Assembly: GCA_016780525.1 (NCBI GenBank) | Contig: JADHLR010000003.1 | Coordinates: forward strand, 1 to 31,910 | Source of the DNA: Candidatus Puniceispirillum sp. | GTDB taxonomy: Bacteria > Pseudomonadota > Alphaproteobacteria > Puniceispirillales > Puniceispirillaceae | Length of the DNA stretch: 31,910 nt | Direction: 5' to 3' | Shown: in pieces, positions 23,768-31,288 of the stretch | How positions within the stretch are numbered: position 1 is the stretch's first letter | Layout: each line of letters starts with the position of its first letter | The notes under the pieces: model-generated | The model's input: only the letters and a program-made list of their open reading frames with translations | Told to the model about the DNA's origin: nothing | Database searches by the model: none | Made by a program: the position numbers and the translations under genes

Positions 23768-24742
23768 ATGCGATATGCAATGGCGGCTGCCAAACCAGGT
23801 GGTTCAGAGGTGATTAGAAAAATTGAACTGGGTGACATGGCCCCGGCTGCCGGAGAGGTGTTGATCCGGCATGAGGCAATCGGCATCAATTTTCTGGATA
23901 TTTATATCCGCAATGGTCTGTATCCATGGCCAGTCGAAACAGATCATGTGCTGGGATCCGAAGGTGCCGGTATTATCGAGGCGGTTGGCGATGGCGTCTC
24001 GGGTCTGGCGGTTGGCGACCGGGTTGGCTACACGCTGGCCAATGGTGCCTATGCAACGCATCGGGTGATTGACGCTGGCTATGTTGTCAAGCTGCCGGAT
24101 AATGTGTCGAGCGAACTGGCGGCATCAATCATGCTGAAAGGCCTGACGGTTGCCTATCTGATCCATGATAGTTTTAAGGTCGAAGCCGGCCATACAGTAT
24201 TATTCCATGCCGCCGCCGGCGGTGTTGGGTTGATTGCCGGGCAATGGCTGAACGCGCTGGGCGCGACGGTGATCGGCACGGCCGGTGGTGCGGAAAAATG
24301 TGCATTGGCAAAAGCCAATGGCTATCATCATGTGATCGATTATACATCGACTGATTTTGAAGCCGAGGTGATGCGGCTGACCGATGGCAAAGGTGTCGAC
24401 GTCACCTATGATTCGGTTGGCAATGACACCATGGCGCGCAGCCTGACATCGACCAGACGTCATGGGACGATTATCGCATTTGGCCAGTCTTCCGGTGCCT
24501 ATCTTGATTTCAAGATTAGCGATCTTGCCAAAGGGTCATATAAATTGAGCCGGCCGACTTTGTTCCATTTTGTGGGTGAGCGCGACTGGCTTGAGGCGAA
24601 TTCGGCAAAGCTGTTCACCGCGGTGACCGATGGTACGGTGGATATTTCGATTAATCAGAAATTCCCGCTTGCCGATGTGGCCAAAGCGCATGACGCTCTA
24701 ACCGGTCGTGCCACAACCGGCAGCACGATTCTGACGGTGTAG
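23768..24742 (+). CDS. qorA: NADPH:quinone oxidoreductase (zeta-crystallin/QorA type)
   Basis: Zinc-free medium-chain dehydrogenase/reductase that reduces quinones with NADPH. 324 residues from the chosen start, against about 327 in E. coli QorA. Seen: AIGINFLDIYIRNGLYPWP (38-56), LGSEGAGIIEAVGDGV, the NADPH-binding HAAAGGVGLIAGQW from 147, VTYDSVGNDT, and LTGRATTGSTILTV at the end, all closely parallel to QorA. I chose the ATG at 23768 because an AAAAGGAG site ends six bases before it. An in-frame ATG at 23762 touches that site, and a GTG at 23618 would add about 50 residues unlike the family. It is followed by a shared terminator with xsc. The role is probably in redox stress, and neighbourhood gives no clear pathway. 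Confidence 0.93.
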   Translation: MRYAMAAAKPGGSEVIRKIELGDMAPAAGEVLIRHEAIGINFLDIYIRNGLYPWPVETDHVLGSEGAGIIEAVGDGVSGLAVGDRVGYTLANGAYATHRVIDAGYVVKLPDNVSSELAASIMLKGLTVAYLIHDSFKVEAGHTVLFHAAAGGVGLIAGQWLNALGATVIGTAGGAEKCALAKANGYHHVIDYTSTDFEAEVMRLTDGKGVDVTYDSVGNDTMARSLTSTRRHGTIIAFGQSSGAYLDFKISDLAKGSYKLSRPTLFHFVGERDWLEANSAKLFTAVTDGTVDISINQKFPLADVAKAHDALTGRATTGSTILTV

Positions 24743-24765
24743 CCGGTTTGAAATCGAGGTCAAAA

Positions 24766-24793
24766 AAAACAGCCGCCCGGGGGCGGCTGTTTT
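24766..24793. terminator. bidirectional terminator between qorA and xsc
   Basis: A perfect 12-bp stem (24766-24777 with 24782-24793, core ACAGCCGCC) around the loop CGGG, flanked by A residues on the left and T residues on the right. It therefore works on either strand for the two convergent genes. Confidence 0.93.
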
Positions 24794-24814
24794 GTTATCT
24801 GATAGATCGGCCGA

Positions 24815-26593
24815 TCAGGCGCTGGTTTGTGGCCGCATATCATTGCGATCAATGCCGGCAACACTGACCGGCTTCTTCATCGCATCGCGGCGGAATGGTT
24901 CGCCCAGCTCCTGATTGAGCATGACTTCGATAAAGGTTGTCACACCATTATTCATTTGTGCATCAACAGCTGTTGCCAGTGCGTCGGTCAACTCATCCAT
25001 GCCATAGACAGCCACACCCTCAACGCCGCAGGCCTTGGCAATGTTTGCATATGACACTTGTTGATCCAGCTCGGTGCCAACAAAATTATCTTCAAACCAC
25101 AAGGTTGTGTTGCGCTTTTCTGCGCCCCACTGATAGTTGCGGAAGATAATCATCGTGATCGGTGGCCATTCATTCCGGCCAATGGCTGACATTTCATTCA
25201 TCGAAATGCCAAAGGCACCATCCCCGGCAAATCCAACAACCGGAACATCGGGCTGTCCGATTTTGGCACCCATGATTGATGGCAGACCATAGCCACAAGG
25301 TCCAAACAGACCCGGGGCCAGATATTTACGGCCAGCTTCAAATGTTGGATAGGCATTGCCGATGGCGCAATTATTGCCAATGTCCGATGAAATAATGGCA
25401 TCCTTTGGAAGGGCTGACTGAATCGCCCGCCAGGCCATACGTGGCGACATTTTCTTTGGTTCCCGGGTGCGTGCCCGCTCATTCCATGTTGTGCCGGGAT
25501 CATCATCCTCATGGTCAAGCGATGTCAGCTCCTGTGCCCAGGCTGATTTTGTTTTGGCAATCAGCTCTTTGCGGGCGGCGCGTCCAGTATCGCCAGCTTT
25601 TGGCCCAAGCTTGCTCAAAATGCTGGTAGCGACTTTTTTGGCGTCGCCAACAATACCCACCGTCACCGGCTTGGTCAGGCCGATACGGTCAGGGTTGATA
25701 TCGACCTGAATGATTTTTGCATTTTTCGGCCAATAATCGATGCCATATCCGGGCAGCGTTGAAAATGGATTCAACCGTGTGCCTAGCGCCAGCACAACAT
25801 CCGCCTTGGCGATCAGTTCCATACCAGCCTTTGACCCATTATAGCCCAATGGCCCGGCAAATAACGGATGTGATCCGGGAAATGCGTCATTATGCTGATA
25901 CCCACAACATACCGGTGCATCAAGACGTTCGGCCAATTTCATCGAGGCGTCGATGGCCCCGCCAATGACCACGCCGGCGCCATTCAACATCACCGGAAAC
26001 TCGGCGTTGCTGAGCATGTCGGCGGCGGCGGCAATGGCATCATCGCCACCAGATGGACGCTCAAATTCAACGATGGCTGGCAGTTCAATATCGATCACCT
26101 GTGTCCAGTAATCACGCGGAATATTGATCTGCGCCGGCGCTGAGGCGCGTTTCGCCTGCAGAATCACCCGGTTTAATGTCTCAGCGATTCGTGACGGGTC
26201 ACGCACTTCTTCCTGATAGGCCACCATATCTTCAAACAGCGCCATCTGCTCGACTTCCTGAAACCCGCCCTGACCAAGTGTTTTATTGGCGGCTTGCGGG
26301 GTCACCAAAAGCAATGGTGTGTGGTTCCAGTAGGCTGTTTTCACCGGCGTTACGAAATTTGTGATGCCCGGGCCGTTTTGCGCCACCATCATCGACATTT
26401 TGCCGGTGGCACGTGTAAAGCCATCAGCCATCATGCCAGCGTTACATTCATGCGCCGCATCCCAAAAGGTGATACCCGCCTGTGGAAACAAATCAGAAAT
26501 TGGCATCATGGCGGAACCAATGATACCAAACGCATGTTCAATCCCGTGCATTTGCAGAACTTTTACAAATGCTTCTTCAGTTGTCATTTTCAT
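24815..26593 (-). CDS. xsc: sulfoacetaldehyde acetyltransferase
   Basis: Thiamine-diphosphate enzyme that converts sulfoacetaldehyde and phosphate to acetyl phosphate and sulfite: the desulfonation step for taurine, isethionate and related C2 sulfonates. 592 residues. Seen: FGIIGSAMMPISDLFP (22-37), the ThDP-activating Glu49 in AAHECNAG, AQNGPGITNFVTP, IPRDYWTQVID, and the ThDP/Mg motif GDGAFGISMNE from 457 with Asn486. IIGSAMMPISD and the WGAEKRNTTLW stretch distinguish Xsc from acetolactate synthase. An AGGTG site precedes the ATG. No Pta, sulfite exporter, taurine aminotransferase or taurine dehydrogenase is encoded in the window, so the source of sulfoacetaldehyde lies elsewhere. It diverges from the TauD-family gene. 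Confidence 0.95.
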   Translation of the reverse strand: MKMTTEEAFVKVLQMHGIEHAFGIIGSAMMPISDLFPQAGITFWDAAHECNAGMMADGFTRATGKMSMMVAQNGPGITNFVTPVKTAYWNHTPLLLVTPQAANKTLGQGGFQEVEQMALFEDMVAYQEEVRDPSRIAETLNRVILQAKRASAPAQINIPRDYWTQVIDIELPAIVEFERPSGGDDAIAAAADMLSNAEFPVMLNGAGVVIGGAIDASMKLAERLDAPVCCGYQHNDAFPGSHPLFAGPLGYNGSKAGMELIAKADVVLALGTRLNPFSTLPGYGIDYWPKNAKIIQVDINPDRIGLTKPVTVGIVGDAKKVATSILSKLGPKAGDTGRAARKELIAKTKSAWAQELTSLDHEDDDPGTTWNERARTREPKKMSPRMAWRAIQSALPKDAIISSDIGNNCAIGNAYPTFEAGRKYLAPGLFGPCGYGLPSIMGAKIGQPDVPVVGFAGDGAFGISMNEMSAIGRNEWPPITMIIFRNYQWGAEKRNTTLWFEDNFVGTELDQQVSYANIAKACGVEGVAVYGMDELTDALATAVDAQMNNGVTTFIEVMLNQELGEPFRRDAMKKPVSVAGIDRNDMRPQTSA

Positions 26594-26693
26594 TGATGTT
26601 CACCTTATTAAAAAAGTCTTCATTCGGTTTCAGTAGAAAGTCGTCACTCAGACGGGCCGCCTGACGCGCCTCGAAGACCCTTTATGTACTATC

Positions 26694-26742
26694 ATTTTTC
26701 AGCCAAGCCAAGCCAACTTTGGAACCAGTTTTGGTGAAAAAT
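26694..26742. other. long imperfect inverted repeat
   Basis: ATTTTTCA-G-CCAA (26694-26706) is complementary to TTGG-TGAAAAAT (26731-26742), giving 12 pairs with one bulged G. The 24-base loop contains a smaller CCAA/TTGG pair. It could form a cruciform or an RNA hairpin upstream of the dioxygenase gene. Confidence 0.6.
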
Positions 26743-26780
26743 GGGTCCACTTGGCCGGGCTTGCATTTTTGCGCCATCTG

Positions 26781-26808
26781 GTGAAGATATTTTTGTGAAG
26801 ATAGTTTT
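26781..26808. repeat. 14-bp tandem repeat, two units
   Basis: GTGAAGATATTTTT (26781-26794) is followed directly by GTGAAGATAGTTTT (26795-26808), 13 of 14 bases identical, and then GTGG. It lies about 100 bp before the dioxygenase start. Confidence 0.85.
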
Positions 26809-26903
26809 GTGGCTGTATCGGGCTTGGGGCGCCGCCATGCCAGCCGGGTCGGCACCAATTGGTTAAAGGGTCAGGCAAAGAGCCGGCAAAAGGATCGAGT
26901 ATT

Positions 26904-27749
26904 ATGAAAGTAACGGCTTTGGCCCCCAGCATGGGCGCTGAAATCACCGATATTGATCTGGCCGCCTGTTGTGATCGCGCCACCGGCAGCATCGACAGCG
27001 CGGTAATCGCCGAAATCAGATCAGTATGGCTGGCGCATCAGATGGTGGTGATTCGGGCGCAATCCATTTCCCCGGCAGAGCAATTACAATTTGCCAAAGC
27101 CCTTGGTGAGCCGGACATTTACCCGTTTCTAAAAGGTCTGGACGGGTTTCCGATGATCACTGAAGTGCTGAAAAAGGAAACGGAAACGGTGAATTTTGGT
27201 GGGGTCTGGCATAGTGACACCACCTATCAGCCATGCCCGCCGGTGGCGACGGTTTTGTATGCGAAAGAATTGCCGCCATTGGGAGGCGATACGCTATTTG
27301 CCAATCAATATGCCGCCTATGCGCAGCTCTCAGATGGGCTAAAACAGAGCCTTGCAACTTTACGTGGGGTAAATGTGGCTGGCAAAAAACAGGTATCTGC
27401 GACCCGCAGCGACCGGGTCAAAGAGGCCGGAAGTGGTTTGTCAGCCGAACAAATGCAGGGCATTCATCCGGTGGTACGCACCCATCCGGAAACCGGCCGG
27501 CAGTCGCTGTTTGTCAATCCGGCTCATACAATTGCATTTGACGGATGGAGCGAAGCGGAGAGCGAAGGGTTGCTGAGTTTTTTGTTTACGCATCAGATCG
27601 CTGCAGAATTTCAATGCCGGCTGAACTGGCAACTTGGCGATGTCGCAATCTGGGATAATCGTTGTACCCTGCACTATCCGCTGAATGACTACCATGGGCA
27701 CCGCCGGCTGTTGCACCGGATTACGCTGAAAGGCGACTCTCCGGTCTGA
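26904..27749 (+). CDS. TauD/TfdA-family Fe(II)/2-oxoglutarate dioxygenase
   Basis: Non-haem iron oxygenase that hydroxylates a substrate with O2 and 2-oxoglutarate. 281 residues from the ATG at 26904, which has an AAAGGA site nine bases upstream; an earlier in-frame start at 26859 would add 15 residues. Seen: the iron triad His103 and Asp105 (WHSDTTY) and His257 (NRCTLHYP), plus Arg272 (LLHRITL) for 2-oxoglutarate. These match TauD His99, Asp101, His255 and Arg270. The taurine sulfonate contacts I recall in E. coli TauD (His70, Tyr73, Asn95) do not line up: the segment reads GEPDIYPFLKG. So the substrate may not be taurine, although the gene diverges from xsc. Another sulfonate or an unrelated carboxylate is possible. 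Confidence 0.9.
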   Translation: MKVTALAPSMGAEITDIDLAACCDRATGSIDSAVIAEIRSVWLAHQMVVIRAQSISPAEQLQFAKALGEPDIYPFLKGLDGFPMITEVLKKETETVNFGGVWHSDTTYQPCPPVATVLYAKELPPLGGDTLFANQYAAYAQLSDGLKQSLATLRGVNVAGKKQVSATRSDRVKEAGSGLSAEQMQGIHPVVRTHPETGRQSLFVNPAHTIAFDGWSEAESEGLLSFLFTHQIAAEFQCRLNWQLGDVAIWDNRCTLHYPLNDYHGHRRLLHRITLKGDSPV

Positions 27750-27785
27750 CACGCCAAAAATTACATCATAAGGTGGGCTAGGGTG

Positions 27786-27813
27786 CCAATCTGCGTCTAC
27801 CAACCTGCGTCTA
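27786..27813. repeat. 14-bp tandem repeat, two units
   Basis: CCAATCTGCGTCTA (27786-27799) is followed directly by CCAACCTGCGTCTA (27800-27813), 13 of 14 bases identical, shortly after the dioxygenase stop. Confidence 0.85.
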
Positions 27814-27958
27814 ATTGTCACTGAAAACTTCACTATCAAGTTAAGGCTGCCGCAGGTTTTGCCGCCGATAATGGTATTTTAGATAAATATAATAAGCAAA
27901 AACTTTGTCGCGGGGTTGCTTATGGCAAAAAACTTTACTCTAATACGAAAGCGACATT

Positions 27959-28001
27959 GCCTGCTCAGTAGTTGCGAAAAATCACTTGCGTGCGAGCAGG
28001 C
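27959..28001 (+). promoter_or_regulatory. leader stem-loop upstream of livK
   Basis: GCCTGCTC (27959-27966) and GAGCAGGC (27994-28001) form a perfect 8-bp stem around 27 bases, ending 31 bases before the livK ATG and followed by TTTAAAT. A TATAAT at 27888-27893 could be the -10 box of a promoter placing this hairpin in the leader RNA. It may be an mRNA-stabilising or attenuation element; it does not match a riboswitch class I know. Confidence 0.45.
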
Positions 28002-28032
28002 TTTAAATCGATGATTCTGGGAGGAATTAAGA

Positions 28033-29262
28033 ATGTATAAAAAATATTCGATAGCCTTTGGCGCAGCTCTTGCAGTCAGCGTCGCCGGCGTGTCAGGTGG
28101 TGCGATGGCGAAGGTTGAGGGTGACACCATTATCCTTGGCTCAGCTTTGTCACTGACTGGTAAATACTCAACAAACGGTTTTCACACCCAAAAAGGGTAT
28201 GATTTCGCAGTCGACCGTATCAATTCGATGGGTGGCGTTAAAGTTGGCGGCAAATCATACAAGCTTGCCATCACTTATTACGATGACGAGTCGACACCAT
28301 CACGTGCGTCGCAGTTGACCGAGCGCCTAATCCAGCAGGATGGCGTTGAATATATGCTTGGCCCATACAGCACAACCATGACCAAGGCGGTTGCGCCGGT
28401 GACGGAAAAGTTCAAAGTGCCAATGGTTGAGGCAGAGGGCGCGTCGCGTTCACTGTTTACACAAGGCTACCGCTACATGTTTGCGGTGCTGTCAACCTCT
28501 GAATATTATTTGGCGCCAGTTCTGGACATTATGGCTGACAAGGCCAAAGCCATGGGTAAGAACCCAGCAGATTTGCGGATTTCAATGGCGTTTGAGAATG
28601 ATGGATTCTCACTCGACGTGCGCGCTGGTGTTGTTGAAAAGGCCAAAGAATATGGCATGAAAATTGTGATCGATGACAAGCTGCCTGCTGATTTGTCAGA
28701 CATGTCAGCCACATTGACCAAGACCAAAGCACTGAAGCCGGACATCCTGTTGGTCTCTGGCCACTCAAAAGGTGCCGCAACTGCAGCCCGTCAGATTGAA
28801 GAAATGAAAATCGATGTCCCGTTGATTGCTTACACACATTGTGAAGCCGCAAAGGTACAAGAGAAGTTTCCAAAGTCAGCACAGGGTGTGATGTGTCCAA
28901 CACAGTGGCTCAGCAATTTGCCCAAAAAAGATGACTATTTTGGTGACGCTGCTAAGTGGAACGCCGATTTTAAGAGAGCTTATCCGGAATATAAGGTCGT
29001 ACCATATCAAACGGCACAGGCATCTGCAGCAGTTTTAGTGTTTAAAGATGCTTTCGAGCGTGCAAACAGCTTTGATCGCGATAAGGTGAGGGATGCACTC
29101 GCAGCAACTGACATGGAAACCTTTTACGGAGACATAAAGTTTGCACCTGAGGGCAATAACATCGCCAAGCCGATGTTCTACCGTCAAATCCAAGCTGATG
29201 CTTCTTACAAACCAATCATTACGCATGAAGATATGGTTTATCCACGGAAGGCCAGCTACTAA
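28033..29262 (+). CDS. livK: periplasmic substrate-binding protein of a branched-chain-type (HAAT) ABC importer
   Basis: Captures the substrate in the periplasm for the LivHM-LivG importer encoded next. 409 residues. A signal peptide is clear: MYKKYS, a hydrophobic core to about residue 20, and cleavage after AMA near residue 26. The mature part begins GDTIILGSALSLTGKYST, the usual start of Peripla_BP_6 proteins, followed by YDFAVDRINSMGGVKVGGKSYKL and a YMLGPYSTTMTKAVAPVTEK region. A strong GGGAGGAA site precedes the ATG. The family binds amino acids, amides, urea, aromatic acids or other small organics, so the ligand is open; the neighbourhood hints at amino or sulfonated compounds without proving it. 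The gene is followed by a hairpin before livH. Confidence 0.93.
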   Translation: MYKKYSIAFGAALAVSVAGVSGGAMAKVEGDTIILGSALSLTGKYSTNGFHTQKGYDFAVDRINSMGGVKVGGKSYKLAITYYDDESTPSRASQLTERLIQQDGVEYMLGPYSTTMTKAVAPVTEKFKVPMVEAEGASRSLFTQGYRYMFAVLSTSEYYLAPVLDIMADKAKAMGKNPADLRISMAFENDGFSLDVRAGVVEKAKEYGMKIVIDDKLPADLSDMSATLTKTKALKPDILLVSGHSKGAATAARQIEEMKIDVPLIAYTHCEAAKVQEKFPKSAQGVMCPTQWLSNLPKKDDYFGDAAKWNADFKRAYPEYKVVPYQTAQASAAVLVFKDAFERANSFDRDKVRDALAATDMETFYGDIKFAPEGNNIAKPMFYRQIQADASYKPIITHEDMVYPRKASY

Positions 29263-29285
29263 AACAGCGACGTTTCACTAATTGC

Positions 29286-29312
29286 TAGGGAAGCTCAAAA
29301 AGAGCTTCCCTA
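29286..29312 (+). terminator. hairpin between livK and livH (attenuating or mRNA-stabilising)
   Basis: TAGGGAAGCTC (29286-29296) and GAGCTTCCCTA (29302-29312) form a perfect 11-bp stem around five A residues. The following CTTCTATTTT is only moderately T-rich, so partial read-through is likely. That would keep livK mRNA more abundant than the permease mRNA, as is common in such operons. Confidence 0.75.
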
Positions 29313-29342
29313 CTTCTATTTTCCAAAAAAAGGCTCACAGCG

Positions 29343-30248
29343 ATGTTGGATAATCTTCAACTTTTATTTGTTTTTGCGCCGGTGATGAATGTCCAAATGA
29401 TATTGGATGGCATCTTTATCGGTGCTGTTTTTGCGCTCGCCGCTTACGGTTTGGCGCTGGTTTGGGGCGTGATGAACGTCAAAAACCTTGCTCAGGGTGA
29501 CTTCGTTATCATGGGAGGATATTTAGCGTTTTCACTTTTCAACATGGGCGTGGGTCCAATCGCTGCGCTGCCAATTGTTGCGGCGGTGATGTTTGGATTT
29601 GGCTGGATATGTTACCTGCTTATTATTAAGAGAGTGATCGACAATGATATGTTTGTGTCGTTGCTCGCAACGTTTGGTCTGTCCTTGTTTCTTCAGCAGG
29701 TCATGAATTTGATCTATGGGCCTGAGGTGCAGACGATCGATTCGAAATTTCCAATCCTCACGATGTTTGATAGTTTTGTAACTGTGCCGATGGCGAAAGT
29801 CGTGTCGCTATTACTGGCTGCTGGTTTCGCCGCAATCATAATTATCTTTATGAAAAAGAGCCGAACCGGTCAGGCCATACGCGCGACCGCGCAGGATGCA
29901 CGCGCCGCCCGTGTGCTTGGTATCAACACCGACCGCATTTACGCATTTACATTCTCATTAAATGCCGCGATCTGTGGTGTAGCTGGCGTTTTGGTGTCTA
30001 TTATTTGGGTTCTGCAACCATTTTATGGCATCGTATATTCACTCAGAACTTTCGCGATTGTCACCGCCGCCGGTCTTGGCAACCTGCCTGCTGTTATCGG
30101 GGTGAGCTTTGCGCTTGGTTGGGTTGAACAATATGCGGGCATCATAATGGGTGCAGAATGGCAGATTGCTGCGGCAGTGATGGTTCTAATTGGCGTGTTG
30201 GTGTGGCGACAAATCCAACTTCGTCGCCAAAGACAGGTGGTACGGTAA
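29343..30248 (+). CDS. livH: LivH-type permease of the branched-chain-type ABC importer
   Basis: Inner-membrane channel subunit, 301 residues, with about eight hydrophobic segments. Seen: MILDGIFIGAVFALAAYGLALVWGVMNV at the N-terminus, DFVIMGGYLAF, and the cytoplasmic coupling loop with AIRATAQDARAARVLGIN (about residues 180-197), which contacts the ATPase. It pairs with LivM to move the ligand delivered by LivK. The ribosome site is weak (AAAAGGC further upstream), and the start lies 80 bp after livK, beyond the hairpin. Its stop overlaps the livM start by one base (TAATG), so the two permeases are probably translated together. Confidence 0.93.
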   Translation: MLDNLQLLFVFAPVMNVQMILDGIFIGAVFALAAYGLALVWGVMNVKNLAQGDFVIMGGYLAFSLFNMGVGPIAALPIVAAVMFGFGWICYLLIIKRVIDNDMFVSLLATFGLSLFLQQVMNLIYGPEVQTIDSKFPILTMFDSFVTVPMAKVVSLLLAAGFAAIIIIFMKKSRTGQAIRATAQDARAARVLGINTDRIYAFTFSLNAAICGVAGVLVSIIWVLQPFYGIVYSLRTFAIVTAAGLGNLPAVIGVSFALGWVEQYAGIIMGAEWQIAAAVMVLIGVLVWRQIQLRRQRQVVR

Positions 30249-31288
30249 TGATTAACGAAAAGCTTGTATATTTAGCTCTGGCAATATTGGGCCTTGCTGG
30301 CCCGTTCATCTTCCCGGATTACACCATGCAGATAGCGGTGTTGTGGGTGATGGTGCTGATGGCGTCGACATGGGACATCATGGGCGGTCAGATGGGGTAT
30401 AATTCCCTTGGGAATATCACCTTTTTTGGTGTGGGCATGTATATCTCGGCGGCAATCCAAGTGTCGATGTTTTATGATTTGGGGCTTTACACCGCATCAT
30501 ACGGTGCGATTAAGCCGGTCTTTACTGAAACGCAATATTATACTGGCTTTATCATGGGTGTGATCGCAGCTGGCCTCGGATGTGTTGTTCTGGCTGTTTT
30601 GCTCGGCTTGACCATGTTTGGTCTACGCGGGCCATACTTCGCTATTGGCACCTTGGGTGTCGCCGTGGCGGCCAGAGAAATTGCTGGAACAATAGAAGTT
30701 ATTGGTGCTGGAGCCGGTATTGCGATGCCCTTTTTGCCACTGCCAATCGAATATCGTTCGCTCTTCTATTGCATGATATTTTTCGCCCTGGCAGCACTAG
30801 CACATTTTGTCATTCGCTGGATGTTTGCGCAGCAATTTGGGCTGGCAGCTAATGCGATCCGCGATGATGAAGACAAGGCCGAAGCAATGGGCATACCAAC
30901 ACTTAAGTATAAGCTCGTCGGGTGGTCTGTTGCAGCGTTCTTTATGGGGTGCACTGGTGCTGTGTTTGGCAACATGGTTGGCTATATCGAGCCTTTGGAA
31001 GTGGCCTTTCCGGTCGCAACTTTCGGTATCTTTATGGTGGCGATGTCATTGCTTGGTGGCAAGGGCACATTATGGGGGCCGGTTTTGGGCGCTATTTTGT
31101 TCCATATTGTGAAAGAAACAACCTGGACCTATCTGTTGGGTCTGCAGTGGGTTGTTCTTGGGTTGATCCTGATTGTCAATATTGTCTATTTCCAGCAGGG
31201 AATAATGGGATGGCTACAAACCAAATATCCTGAAAAATTTGGTATTTCTGTTGATCCCTCATTGACGAACCAGAAAGAGGAGGCGTAG
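30248..31288 (+). CDS. livM: LivM-type permease of the branched-chain-type ABC importer
   Basis: Second membrane subunit of the importer, 346 residues from the ATG at 30248; an in-frame start at 30158 would overlap livH by 90 bp and add a non-hydrophobic 30-residue leader, so I reject it. Seen: many hydrophobic segments, GQMGYNSLGNITFFGVGMY near the N-terminus (the conserved LivM loop), GLRGPYFAIGTLGVAVA, and the coupling loop AIRDDEDKAEAMGIP. The C-terminal tail is hydrophilic and ends NQKEEA. Its stop is followed immediately by the ATG of livG, whose GAGGAGG ribosome site lies inside the end of livM. Confidence 0.93.
   Translation: MINEKLVYLALAILGLAGPFIFPDYTMQIAVLWVMVLMASTWDIMGGQMGYNSLGNITFFGVGMYISAAIQVSMFYDLGLYTASYGAIKPVFTETQYYTGFIMGVIAAGLGCVVLAVLLGLTMFGLRGPYFAIGTLGVAVAAREIAGTIEVIGAGAGIAMPFLPLPIEYRSLFYCMIFFALAALAHFVIRWMFAQQFGLAANAIRDDEDKAEAMGIPTLKYKLVGWSVAAFFMGCTGAVFGNMVGYIEPLEVAFPVATFGIFMVAMSLLGGKGTLWGPVLGAILFHIVKETTWTYLLGLQWVVLGLILIVNIVYFQQGIMGWLQTKYPEKFGISVDPSLTNQKEEA

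Larger units (their letters stand above)
26594..26903. promoter_or_regulatory. 310-bp divergent region between xsc and the TauD-family gene
   Basis: It holds no gene, but is unusually rich in repeats: three copies of AGCCA in a row at 26701-26715, a long imperfect hairpin at 26694-26742 and a 14-bp tandem repeat at 26781-26808. It presumably contains both promoters; no clear -35/-10 pair was identified. Confidence 0.5.

Noticed and set aside
24815..26593. Acetolactate synthase or glyoxylate carboligase
   Set aside because: The IIGSAMMPISD and WGAEKRNTTLW stretches fit Xsc, and no small regulatory subunit gene is nearby.
30158..30247. Upstream start for livM
   Set aside because: It would overlap livH by 90 bp and add a polar leader; the ATG at 30248 overlaps the livH stop by one base, as usual for coupled permease genes.
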